This document shows positions 1-5,469 of a stretch of 5,469 nt of DNA, piece after piece (the first letter of the stretch is position 1; every line of letters starts with the position of its first letter). The DNA is from Gemmatimonadota bacterium (GTDB lineage Bacteria > Gemmatimonadota > Gemmatimonadetes > Gemmatimonadales > Gemmatimonadaceae), in NCBI GenBank assembly GCA_028287205.1, contig JAQBQC010000559.1:1-5469 (forward strand). Direction: 5' to 3'. A model generated the notes under the pieces. The model did no database searches. It was not told the origin of the DNA and saw nothing but the letters and a program-made list of their open reading frames with translations. Both the position numbers and the translations under genes were made by a program.

Positions 1-2
1 GT

Positions 3-389
3 CCGCCGCGTCCGCTTACACACGACCTGTGCAAGCGACTGATCACCGGCATGGGCGCGGAGCTGCGTCGCGTGCAGATCACGAAGGTGCAGGACAACAC
101 GTATTTCGCGGAGCTGCACCTGCTGCGAGGGGACGATGTCTTCCACATCGATGCGCGCCCGTCGGACAGCATCGCCATCGCGCTGCGCTTCTCCGCACCG
201 ATTTTCGCGCAGGAGTCGCTGCTCACGGCGATCGAGGTGGAAGATGCCGAGGTCGAGGGCGTGGGTAGCACCGAGGATGACGACGACACGCCGATGATTC
301 CCGAGGATCCACGCGACATCACGGCGGAGCAGCTCAAGGAGTACCTGGAGAAGATGCGCCCCGAAGACTTCGGGAAGTTCAACTTGTGA
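3..389 (+). CDS. Bifunctional nuclease (DUF151/BFN) family protein, 5'-truncated
   Basis: The frame is open from the window edge to TGA at 387-389, giving 128 visible residues; the true start lies outside. A BFN/DUF151 domain fills visible residues 1-80. Recognisable pieces are RPLTHDL (3-9), the segment around DNTYFAELHL (31-40) and the hallmark IDARPSDSIAIALR (49-62) followed by APIF. An acidic linker (EDDDD, 91-95) and a C-terminal helix ending in RPEDFG follow, as in many actinobacterial-type members. Family members have been described as nucleases acting on DNA and RNA, mostly from plant work; the role in bacteria is poorly defined, so nuclease activity here is an inference. An internal ATG at position 51 should not be used as the start, because conserved domain sequence continues upstream of it. 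The gene overlaps the next by 4 nt (GTGA), suggesting co-transcription and coupled translation. Confidence 0.88.
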   Translation, partial: PPRPLTHDLCKRLITGMGAELRRVQITKVQDNTYFAELHLLRGDDVFHIDARPSDSIAIALRFSAPIFAQESLLTAIEVEDAEVEGVGSTEDDDDTPMIPEDPRDITAEQLKEYLEKMRPEDFGKFNL

Positions 390-1633
390 GCACGCGGCCG
401 CGTGCTCGCGCGAATGGGGTGAGGGCGGTCGCGCGAAGCGGCCGCCCTTCTCGCGTGGTGTGTGTCGCGCTCGTTGCGGCGGCGCTCGTGTGGAGCGCGC
501 GCTCGGCACTCGCCCAGGACGGTGCGGCCGTTCCGCCAACGCCGAGCAGCGTCGATGGGCGCGTGATGCGTCCGCGGCTGCGCAACCTCGGGCCGGTGGG
601 CAATGTGTGGGTGACCATTCACCGCGTCGCGTCGGATACGGCGGGGCCGCTCGACTCGATGCGAGTGGGCTCCAATGGGCGCTTTCATTTTCGCTACACG
701 CGCGGCGGAAAGGCGGATGCGGTGTACTTCGTGTCCGCGATGCACGACGGCATCGCGTATTTCTCGCGACCGCTCACGTCGTCGCACGTGAGCGGCGATG
801 ATGCGACGATCGTCGTCTTCGATACGACATCGATTCATTTTCCGCTGGCGATCAAGGGCCGGCACATCATCGTGTCCTCGCCGGCCGTTGATGGTTCGCG
901 GCAGGTGGTAGAGGCGTACGAGATCGCGAACGAGAGCGATCAGACGCTCGTCTCGCCGGACGATGCGCATCCCTCGTGGACGGCGCCGCTGCCGCCGGGT
1001 GTGGCCAACATCCAGGTGGGAGAGAGCGATGTGTCGGCCGCGGCGATCTCCGCGGCGAAGGGACGCGTGCTCGTGACGGCGCCGTTCGCGCCGGGCCTCA
1101 AGCAGCTCTCGTTCTCGTACACGGTGCCGCAGAAATCCTTTCCGCTGCACCTGCCGCTGGAGCAGGGCGCGACGGTGCCCGAGTTGCTGCTCGAGGAGCC
1201 GAAGGCGCAGGCGCGTGGCGCGACGCTCAAGCCGGTTGCCCCTGCCACGATCGAGCGGCGAGTCTTTCAGCGCTATCTGGGCGCCGACGCGCCAGCGGGC
1301 GCATCGCTCGAGATCGACGTGCCGGTGGTGCAGGCCGCGCAGAACGTGCACGTGTACTGGGAGATCGCGGGCGCGCTCGCCGCGCTCATGGTGGCGGGAC
1401 TCATCGCGTGGTACGCGCGCGCGCGCCGCCGCAGCGCGCTCACGGCGCCGCTGTCGCGCGCGCCCATTCCCGACGCGACGGAGACCCTCGCGCGCGAGAT
1501 CGCGTCGCTGGACGCGGAGTTTGAGCGCGCGGGCGCGGCGGATGCCACCGCACGCGCGGCGTACGAGGAGCGCAGGCGCGTGCTCAAGCGCGAGCTCGCG
1601 AGTGCGCTTGACGCGTCGTTGCATTCCGCCTAG
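386..1633 (+). CDS. Exported, single-pass membrane-anchored protein of unknown function
   Basis: This 415-residue protein is not one I can name. Residues 24-43 form a hydrophobic signal-peptide core ending in SALA, with likely cleavage before Gln44. Residues 55-150 look like a small beta-sandwich of the carboxypeptidase-regulatory/SpaA type (VDGRV...GNVWVTIHRV...DSMRVGSNGRFHFRY). Residues 150-320 are a second beta-rich extracytoplasmic region. A membrane helix spans about 324-343 (WEIAGALAALMVAGLIAWY), with a basic stop-transfer stretch RARRR after it. The cytoplasmic tail (365-410) is charged and helical, with LDAEFERAG...AYEERRRVLKREL. That tail resembles those of CcmH/CcmI-like cytochrome c maturation proteins, a weak resemblance only. 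The start is GTG in a GTGA overlap with the upstream stop, with GGGAAG at 372-377 placed 8 nt before it. A second GTG at 419 would give a shorter, more typical signal peptide. Topology is well supported; function is not. Confidence 0.82.
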   Translation: MSTRPRARANGVRAVARSGRPSRVVCVALVAAALVWSARSALAQDGAAVPPTPSSVDGRVMRPRLRNLGPVGNVWVTIHRVASDTAGPLDSMRVGSNGRFHFRYTRGGKADAVYFVSAMHDGIAYFSRPLTSSHVSGDDATIVVFDTTSIHFPLAIKGRHIIVSSPAVDGSRQVVEAYEIANESDQTLVSPDDAHPSWTAPLPPGVANIQVGESDVSAAAISAAKGRVLVTAPFAPGLKQLSFSYTVPQKSFPLHLPLEQGATVPELLLEEPKAQARGATLKPVAPATIERRVFQRYLGADAPAGASLEIDVPVVQAAQNVHVYWEIAGALAALMVAGLIAWYARARRRSALTAPLSRAPIPDATETLAREIASLDAEFERAGAADATARAAYEERRRVLKRELASALDASLHSA

Positions 1634-1636
1634 CTT
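1608..1636 (+). promoter_or_regulatory. Candidate sigma70-type promoter for the riboswitch-btu transcript
   Basis: TTGACG at 1608-1613 matches five of six bases of the -35 consensus. After exactly 17 bp, TAGCTT at 1631-1636 matches only three of six -10 positions (T1, A2 and T6). Transcription would start near 1643, about 10 nt before the first proposed riboswitch helix. The -10 element begins on the TAG stop codon of the upstream gene. Position and spacing are apt, but the weak -10 leaves read-through from the upstream operon as an alternative. Confidence 0.4.
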
Positions 1637-1654
1637 CGTCCGCAGAAGTCGATT

Positions 1655-1795
1655 CGCGGATACGGGTCACGGAAGCCGGTGCAAGTCCGGCGCGGTCCCG
1701 CCACTGTAACGGGAAGAGTCGAGCGCTCGCAGCCACTGGCATATGCCGGAAAGGCGAGCGCGAATCCCGAAGCCAGGAGACGCCTCGCGTCCGCG
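1655..1795 (+). promoter_or_regulatory. Cobalamin (adenosylcobalamin-class) riboswitch aptamer
   Basis: This is the RNA sensor controlling the B12 uptake genes that follow. The conserved core blocks appear in canonical order. GGAAGCCGGTGCAAGTCCGG (1671-1690) contains a perfect stem, GCCGG 1675-1679 with CCGGC 1687-1691. Next comes TCCCGCCACTGTAACGGGA (1696-1714), with stem TCCC/GGGA and loop L5. Then GCCACTGG (1732-1739) and CCGGAAAGGC (1746-1755) are enclosed by a 7-bp helix, 1724-1730 with 1754-1760. Finally the B12 box GAAGCCAGGAGAC lies at 1769-1781. A closing P1-like helix can form between CGCGGA 1655-1660 and TCCGCG 1790-1795. The identity is firm from the conserved blocks; the outer boundaries and P1 assignment are inference. 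The gene context (btuFCDB) fits exactly. Confidence 0.95.
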
Positions 1796-1838
1796 CCACA
1801 CGTTCAGTCCCTCGGAGCAAGGGCTGGTGGCGACAGGC
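1795..1838 (+). promoter_or_regulatory. Riboswitch switching segment with candidate L5-complementary (L13-like) loop
   Basis: GTGGC at 1827-1831 is an exact complement of GCCAC at 1700-1704 in aptamer loop L5. It could form the kissing contact typical of cobalamin riboswitches, displayed on a weak hairpin CTG 1824-1826 with CAG 1834-1836. The same GTGGC can instead pair with GCCAC at 1795-1799, stacking on an inner stem (1805-1812 with 1820-1826, one bulged T). The two pairings are mutually exclusive. The complementarity is seen directly; its switching role is inferred. Confidence 0.45.
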
Positions 1839-1864
1839 GCGCGCATCCATCGCTCCTTCGCAGC

Positions 1865-1900
1865 CGGGCATCTTCTCCGCGGAGACAGGTGCCCGTTTTT
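1865..1900 (+). terminator. Rho-independent terminator, probable riboswitch expression platform
   Basis: CGGGCA at 1865-1870 pairs perfectly with TGCCCG at 1890-1895. The stem continues with 1871-1873 against 1887-1889 (one G-T pair) and TCTC 1874-1877 against GAGA 1882-1885. A single bulged C lies at 1886 and the loop is CGCG. TTTTT follows at once (1896-1900). The hairpin lies about 85 nt after the B12 box and before the btuF start, the expected place for a transcriptional-attenuation platform. I could not identify a convincing antiterminator strand by eye. Confidence 0.85.
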
Positions 1901-1931
1901 GCATCCAGTTCTGCGCTCGTTCCGCCACGTC

Positions 1932-2810
1932 GTGCGGCTGCATGCATCGCTCGCGCTGATCGTCTTCTCAGCGTGCGGTGAGTCGCATCGCGCGGCGCCC
2001 GCGCCCCACGTAGACGATTTCGGCGACACGATCCGCTCAGGCACCCCCGCGGCGCCCTCACGCATCGCGTCGCTCAATCCCGCCACCACGGAGCTCCTCT
2101 TCGCGCTCGGCGCCGGCCCGCGTGTCGTCGCGCGCACCACGTGGGACGTCTGGCCCGACGCTGCGCGCGCGGTGCCGGATGTCGGCCCGGGACTGAGACC
2201 GAACGTCGAGGCCGTGCTCGCGCGCCACCCGGATCTCGTCGTGCTCTACGCGAGCGCGGAGAATCGCGTCGCCGCGCAGCAGCTGCGCGCGGCCGGCGTC
2301 GCGGTGATCGCGCTGCGCATCAACCGGCTCGCGGACTTCGCGCGCGCCAGCCGCGAGCTCGGCAGGGCCGTGGGCGAGAGCGCGAGCGCGGCGACAGTGA
2401 TCGACACGATGCAGCGCACGCTCGCGCGCGTGCGCGCCGCTACGCTGCATCTCGATCATCCCACCGTGTTCTGGCACGTCTGGGACTCGCCGATCTACAC
2501 CATCGGCACGGGCAGCTTCCTGGATGAGCTGCTGACGATCGCGGGCGGTACGAACATCTACTCCGATCGATCGGAGCCGTCGCCGCAGGTCTCGCTCGAG
2601 GACATCACCCGGCGCGATCCGCGCATCATTCTCGCTGGGGTCTCGGGGAAAACGGCGATCACGACGAGTCCCCTGTGGCAAGGTGTACGCGCCGTGCGCG
2701 AAGGCCGCGTCTTCGTCGTCGACACGAATCTCGTGGGACGTCCATCGGTGCGTGCGGGCGAAGCCGCGGCTGCAATCGCGCGCCTGCTGCATCCGGGGCT
2801 CGCGCTGTGA
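1932..2810 (+). CDS. btuF: Vitamin B12 ABC transporter, periplasmic substrate-binding lipoprotein BtuF
   Basis: BtuF captures corrinoid delivered by the outer-membrane receptor and hands it to the BtuCD complex. From GTG 1932 the product has 292 residues. A short lipoprotein signal runs MRLHASLALIVFSAC, with Cys15 as the probable lipidated residue; Phe at lipobox -3 is slightly unusual. A helical-backbone periplasmic-binding domain (Peripla_BP_2/BtuF-like) spans about 43-290. It shows RIASLNPATTELLFALG (44-60), HPDLVV (99-104), WHVWDSPIYTIG (171-182) and PQVSLEDI (198-205). E93 and E203 align with the glutamates that in E. coli BtuF dock onto arginines of BtuC. The frame continues upstream to an ATG at 1743, but that lies inside the riboswitch. 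TTG 1899, with GGAGACAGG upstream, is the alternative start, but it sits in the terminator T-tract. No clear Shine-Dalgarno precedes 1932. Siderophore or heme specificity is argued against by the riboswitch. Confidence 0.92.
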   Translation: MRLHASLALIVFSACGESHRAAPAPHVDDFGDTIRSGTPAAPSRIASLNPATTELLFALGAGPRVVARTTWDVWPDAARAVPDVGPGLRPNVEAVLARHPDLVVLYASAENRVAAQQLRAAGVAVIALRINRLADFARASRELGRAVGESASAATVIDTMQRTLARVRAATLHLDHPTVFWHVWDSPIYTIGTGSFLDELLTIAGGTNIYSDRSEPSPQVSLEDITRRDPRIILAGVSGKTAITTSPLWQGVRAVREGRVFVVDTNLVGRPSVRAGEAAAAIARLLHPGLAL

Positions 2811-2817
2811 GCACGAC

Positions 2818-3795
2818 ATGAAGGCGACCCTGCTCTGGATCGGTGTGGCGCTCGTGGTGCTCGTACTCGCGATCGCCGCCATCGCGTATGGCGCGGTCCC
2901 GATCGGCGCCCACGCCGTGATCGATGCGATCGCGGGGCGCGGCGATCCCGTCACCGTCGCCATCGTGCGCACGCTTCGGCTGCCGCGCGCCGTGCTCGCA
3001 CTGCTCGTTGGTGCGGGACTCGGCATGGCGGGCGCCGCGCTGCAGGGCGCGCTGCGCAATGCGCTCGCCGAGCCGTATCTGCTGGGCGTGTCCGGCGGCG
3101 CGGCGGTGGGCGCGGTTGCAGCGGTCGCACTCGGCGCATCGGGACCGTTTATCCTGCCGCTCGCATCGTTTGCCGGTGCGGCACTCGCGATTGCGGTCGC
3201 GCTGCTCGTCGCGCGCGCGAGCGGCGGGCGCGCCGATCCTCGAGTGCTGCTCATGGCGGGCGTCATCGTCGGCGCGTTCGCGAACGCCGCAATTATGGTG
3301 TTGCTGTCGAACGCGCCGCCGAACGCGGTGCGTAACGCGCTCTGGTGGATGATGGGATCCGTCGCCGACGCGGGATGGCTCACGGCCGGCTGGCTCGCCG
3401 TGTACGTCGCGCTGGGCGGCGCGCTCCTGCTCTGGCTCGCGCGAGACATCGACATCCTCTCGCTCGGCGAGGAATCCGCCGCGGCACTCGGCGTCGACGC
3501 CGCTCGCTCGAGTCGCAGCATCTTTCTCATCGCGGCGCTGCTGTCCGCGGCGACGGTGGCCGCGGCGGGGCTCGTCGGCTTCGTCGGGCTCGTGGTGCCG
3601 CACCTCGTGCGCTCGCTTGGCGTGCGGCGCCACCGCGCGCTCATCGCGGGCGCGGCGCTCATTGGCGCAGGACTCGTCGTCGCGGCGGATCTCGTCGCGC
3701 GGCTCGCGCGCCCGCCGGCAGAGCTGCCGCTCGGTGCCGTGACGGCGTTGCTTGGCGTTCCGTTCTTTCTCGTGCAACTGCGGCGGCTCTCATGA
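2818..3795 (+). CDS. btuC: Vitamin B12 ABC transporter, permease BtuC (FecCD family)
   Basis: This 325-residue protein matches the usual length of BtuC. Two copies form the inner-membrane channel through which cobalamin passes. Many hydrophobic segments run the length of the protein. FecCD-family landmarks include LRLPRAVLALLVGAGLGMAG (53-72) and LAEPYLLGVSGGAAVG (83-98). GEESAAALGVD is at 217-227. The cytoplasmic coupling region GLVGFVGLVVPHLVR (251-265) contacts the ATPase. R57 in LRLPR is the likely counterpart of the E. coli arginine that binds BtuF glutamates. The C-terminus ELPLGAVTALLGVPFFL (302-318) is also typical of the family. ATG 2818 lies 7 nt after the btuF stop; the frame extends further back, but only within btuF coding sequence. 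No strong ribosome site is visible, so translation is probably coupled to btuF. Its stop overlaps the btuD start as ATGA. Confidence 0.95.
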   Translation: MKATLLWIGVALVVLVLAIAAIAYGAVPIGAHAVIDAIAGRGDPVTVAIVRTLRLPRAVLALLVGAGLGMAGAALQGALRNALAEPYLLGVSGGAAVGAVAAVALGASGPFILPLASFAGAALAIAVALLVARASGGRADPRVLLMAGVIVGAFANAAIMVLLSNAPPNAVRNALWWMMGSVADAGWLTAGWLAVYVALGGALLLWLARDIDILSLGEESAAALGVDAARSSRSIFLIAALLSAATVAAAGLVGFVGLVVPHLVRSLGVRRHRALIAGAALIGAGLVVAADLVARLARPPAELPLGAVTALLGVPFFLVQLRRLS

Positions 3796-4598
3796 TCGAC
3801 TTCGATCGCGTCGTCATCCGCTATCCACGCGCCGCCGTTGCTGCCGTGAACGTGGTTTCGTTTTCCGCAATGCGGGGCGCCGTCACGGCAGTCGTCGGGC
3901 CGAACGGAAGTGGGAAGAGCACACTCGTGCGCGCGCTTCTCAAGCTTGCGCCGCTCGCCTCCGGCAGCATCGCCATCGACGGTGTGGATCTCGCGCATCT
4001 CGACCGCCGCGCGCTGGCACGCCGGGCGGCCGTCGTGTCGCAACGGGAGTCGCTGGTGTTTCCGCTGCCCGTGTGGGAATACGTCGCGCTCGGACGACAT
4101 CCGCACGAGGATCCGTGGGCCGCCGCGCCGGCGCGCACGGATGGGGCGATCGCGGGCGCGCTCGATCGCGCGGGCATCACCGCGCTCGGCGATCGAACCA
4201 CGGACGAGCTCTCCGGCGGCGAGTGGCAGCGCGTACGCATTGCGCGCGCCCTCGCGCAGGGCGGCGAGGCACTCGTGCTGGACGAGCCGACCACCTTTCT
4301 CGACATCGCGCACGAGATGTCGATGTTCGAGCTCTTCGCGCAGCTCGCGAAGGACGGCATGGCCGTACTGCTCGTGAGCCATCAGCTCAATCTCGTGGCC
4401 CGCTTCGCGGACACGATCGTACTGCTGCACCGCGGGCGCGTCGCCGCGGCGGGGACGCCCGCCGACGTCATGCGCGCCAGCGTTCTGGAAGAGGTCTACG
4501 AATGGCCCCTTCTCATCACTCGCGATCCCGCGGTTGGAGCACCGGCACTTCTGCCGCTCCGAAACCGCGGTCCACGTTCTCCATCGCAATCATCGTGA
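3792..4598 (+). CDS. btuD: Vitamin B12 ABC transporter, ATP-binding protein BtuD
   Basis: BtuD is the cytoplasmic ATPase that powers BtuC; two copies are expected per transporter. The 268-residue product carries every motif of an active ABC ATPase. These are Walker A GPNGSGKST (36-44), Q-loop Gln84 in VVSQRES, signature LSGGEWQR (140-147), Walker B LVLDEP (161-166) with catalytic Glu165, D-loop FLD (169-171) and switch His197 in LLVSHQ. The segment after the Q-loop, FPLPVWEYVALGRHPH, is typical of the FepC/BtuD iron-siderophore and B12 importer group. ATG 3792 overlaps the btuC stop as ATGA, which fixes the start; longer readings upstream lie inside btuC. The C-terminal tail is proline- and arginine-rich and looks unstructured. 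The stop overlaps the btuB start as GTGA. The fold alone cannot separate B12 from siderophore specificity; context does. Confidence 0.95.
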   Translation: MIDFDRVVIRYPRAAVAAVNVVSFSAMRGAVTAVVGPNGSGKSTLVRALLKLAPLASGSIAIDGVDLAHLDRRALARRAAVVSQRESLVFPLPVWEYVALGRHPHEDPWAAAPARTDGAIAGALDRAGITALGDRTTDELSGGEWQRVRIARALAQGGEALVLDEPTTFLDIAHEMSMFELFAQLAKDGMAVLLVSHQLNLVARFADTIVLLHRGRVAAAGTPADVMRASVLEEVYEWPLLITRDPAVGAPALLPLRNRGPRSPSQSS

Positions 4599-5469
4599 AC
4601 TCTTGCTACCGCATCGCGCGCTGCGGCGCGATCTCGCTGGCGCTGATCGGCGCCAGCCATTCGCTCGCCCGCGCACAAGCCACCACCCTCGACACGGCCA
4701 CGCTCAAGCCCGTCGTCATCACCGCCACACGCCTCCCGAGCGCTGCCGGCGCCGCGACGCTCAGCACCACCGTCGTTTCCGGGGACGACATCCGCGCACG
4801 CGGCGTCGCCACCGTGCTCGAGGCGCTTCGAGAGACGCCGAGCGTTGCCGTCGTGCAGGGCGGATCCTTCGGGCAGCAGACATCCATCTTCGTGCGTGGC
4901 GGCCAGAGCAACTACACGCAGGTGCTCGTCGATGGCGTGGTGGTGAACGATCCCGGCGGCGCGATCGACTTCGCGAATCTCACGACGGACAACATCGATC
5001 GCATCGAGATCGTTCGCGGCCCCGCGAGCGTGCTGTATGGCGCGAACGCGGTGACGGGTGTGATCCAGATCTTCACGCGCCGCGGTCACGGGCCGGTGCA
5101 GCTCAGCGCGTGGGGGCGCGGCGGCACGTACGGCACTCGCGAAGGCGAGGTCTCCGCGCTCGGCGGCGACGACAGGGTCTCGTACTCGCTCTCTGCCGCA
5201 CAGCACAACACCGACGGCATCTATGCCGTGAATAGCGCCGCGCGCAACGGCACCTACAGCGGACAGCTCCGTCTCTCACCCGATGCGCGCTCCGACATCG
5301 CGCTCACACTCCGCTACATCGATGCCGGCGCGCACATCGCCACGAACAGCAACGGCGTTCCGAACGACAGCAATCAGACGCACACCGAGCGTCGATTCCT
5401 GGGCTCGCTCGATGCCGGTCGCTTCCTCACGAGCCGCCTCGAAGCGCGCGTGTCGCTCGCCGCCACCGA
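4595..5469 (+). CDS. btuB: TonB-dependent outer-membrane cobalamin receptor BtuB, 3'-truncated
   Basis: This is the N-terminal 291 residues of an outer-membrane receptor; the rest of the barrel lies beyond the window. BtuB-type receptors bind extracellular corrinoid and import it using TonB energy. A signal peptide ends at about ARA27 before Gln28. A TonB box follows, LKPVVITATRLP (37-48), close in form to the VVTA-containing box of E. coli BtuB. The plug domain (about 50-162) shows VSGDDIRARGVATVLEALRE (61-80), SIFVRGGQSNYTQVLVDG (97-114), and IDRIEIVRGPASVLYGANAV (134-153) leading into TGVIQIFTRRG. Alternating barrel strands begin near residue 168. GTG 4595 gives a clean signal peptide and a GTGA overlap with btuD, which fixes the start; no Shine-Dalgarno is visible, implying coupling. 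B12 as ligand is inferred from the riboswitch and btuFCD. Confidence 0.93.
   Translation, partial: MNSCYRIARCGAISLALIGASHSLARAQATTLDTATLKPVVITATRLPSAAGAATLSTTVVSGDDIRARGVATVLEALRETPSVAVVQGGSFGQQTSIFVRGGQSNYTQVLVDGVVVNDPGGAIDFANLTTDNIDRIEIVRGPASVLYGANAVTGVIQIFTRRGHGPVQLSAWGRGGTYGTREGEVSALGGDDRVSYSLSAAQHNTDGIYAVNSAARNGTYSGQLRLSPDARSDIALTLRYIDAGAHIATNSNGVPNDSNQTHTERRFLGSLDAGRFLTSRLEARVSLAAT

Noticed and set aside
1651..1766. Helix GATTCGCG 1651-1658 with CGCGAATC 1759-1766 as an alternative outer stem
   Set aside because: It is a perfect 8-bp match, but it would consume the P1 strand at 1655-1658 and the end of the 1754-1760 stem. It is left as a possible alternative fold, not an annotated element.
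1679..1981. Plus-strand 100-codon open frame in the leader
   Set aside because: It translates the aptamer core and terminator; the product has no recognisable domain, and the region is explained by RNA elements.
1584..2140. Two minus-strand open frames (119 and 157 codons) across the leader
   Set aside because: Their codons run through the riboswitch and terminator on the opposite strand. No conserved motif or ribosome site is visible, and the RNA structure explains the sequence better.
2058..4589. Very long open frame (843 codons) on the minus strand opposite btuF, btuC and btuD
   Set aside because: It lies exactly antisense to three firmly identified genes. Its product is low-complexity, rich in Arg, Ala, Ser and Thr, with no recognisable domain. 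Long stop-free antisense frames are expected opposite high-GC coding sequence.
4534..5235. Plus-strand 233-codon open frame at the 3' end
   Set aside because: It is an out-of-frame shadow of btuB, made almost entirely of Arg, His and Ala; the btuB frame carries the signal peptide, TonB box and plug motifs.
1..5469. CRISPR arrays, tRNA/rRNA genes, insertion sequences or attachment sites
   Set aside because: No spaced direct repeats, no recognisable tRNA or rRNA sequence, no transposase-like protein and no terminal inverted repeats were seen on either strand; nearly every base is accounted for by coding sequence or the btu leader.

Overview
The window is high-GC bacterial DNA with all genes on the + strand and almost no spacer. 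It most resembles Gemmatimonadota or a similar high-GC diderm. The reasons are the GC-rich codon use, GTG starts, a TonB-dependent outer-membrane receptor (so two membranes), and a bifunctional-nuclease (DUF151) protein with an acidic C-terminal tail. The phylum is an inference and was not checked by any search.

Left part (1-1633): the end of a DUF151/bifunctional nuclease gene, cut by the window edge, overlaps by 4 nt a gene for a 415-residue exported, membrane-anchored protein of unknown function. That protein has a signal peptide, a beta-rich extracytoplasmic part, one membrane helix and a charged helical C-terminus.

Control region (1634-1931): about 300 nt without a convincing gene. It is filled by a regulatory leader. 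A possible promoter overlaps the stop codon of the upstream gene. A cobalamin riboswitch aptamer follows, with the GGTGCAAGTCC, CCCGCCACTGTAAC and GAAGCCAGGAGAC elements. A downstream segment is complementary to loop L5. The leader ends in a strong hairpin plus T5 that reads as a Rho-independent terminator. The likely logic is that bound cobalamin terminates transcription before the transport genes, while low cobalamin allows read-through.

Right part (1932-5469): a tightly packed vitamin B12 uptake operon, btuF-btuC-btuD-btuB. It encodes a periplasmic binding lipoprotein, an inner-membrane permease, an ATPase and a TonB-dependent outer-membrane receptor (cut by the window edge). Junctions are a 7-nt gap, an ATGA overlap and a GTGA overlap, so translation is probably coupled. 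Together the products carry corrinoids across both membranes; TonB/ExbB/ExbD are not in the window.

I see no wholly new system here. The most useful points are the complete riboswitch-terminator architecture, the btuF start (the naive long reading frame runs back through the riboswitch), and the unknown membrane protein upstream.
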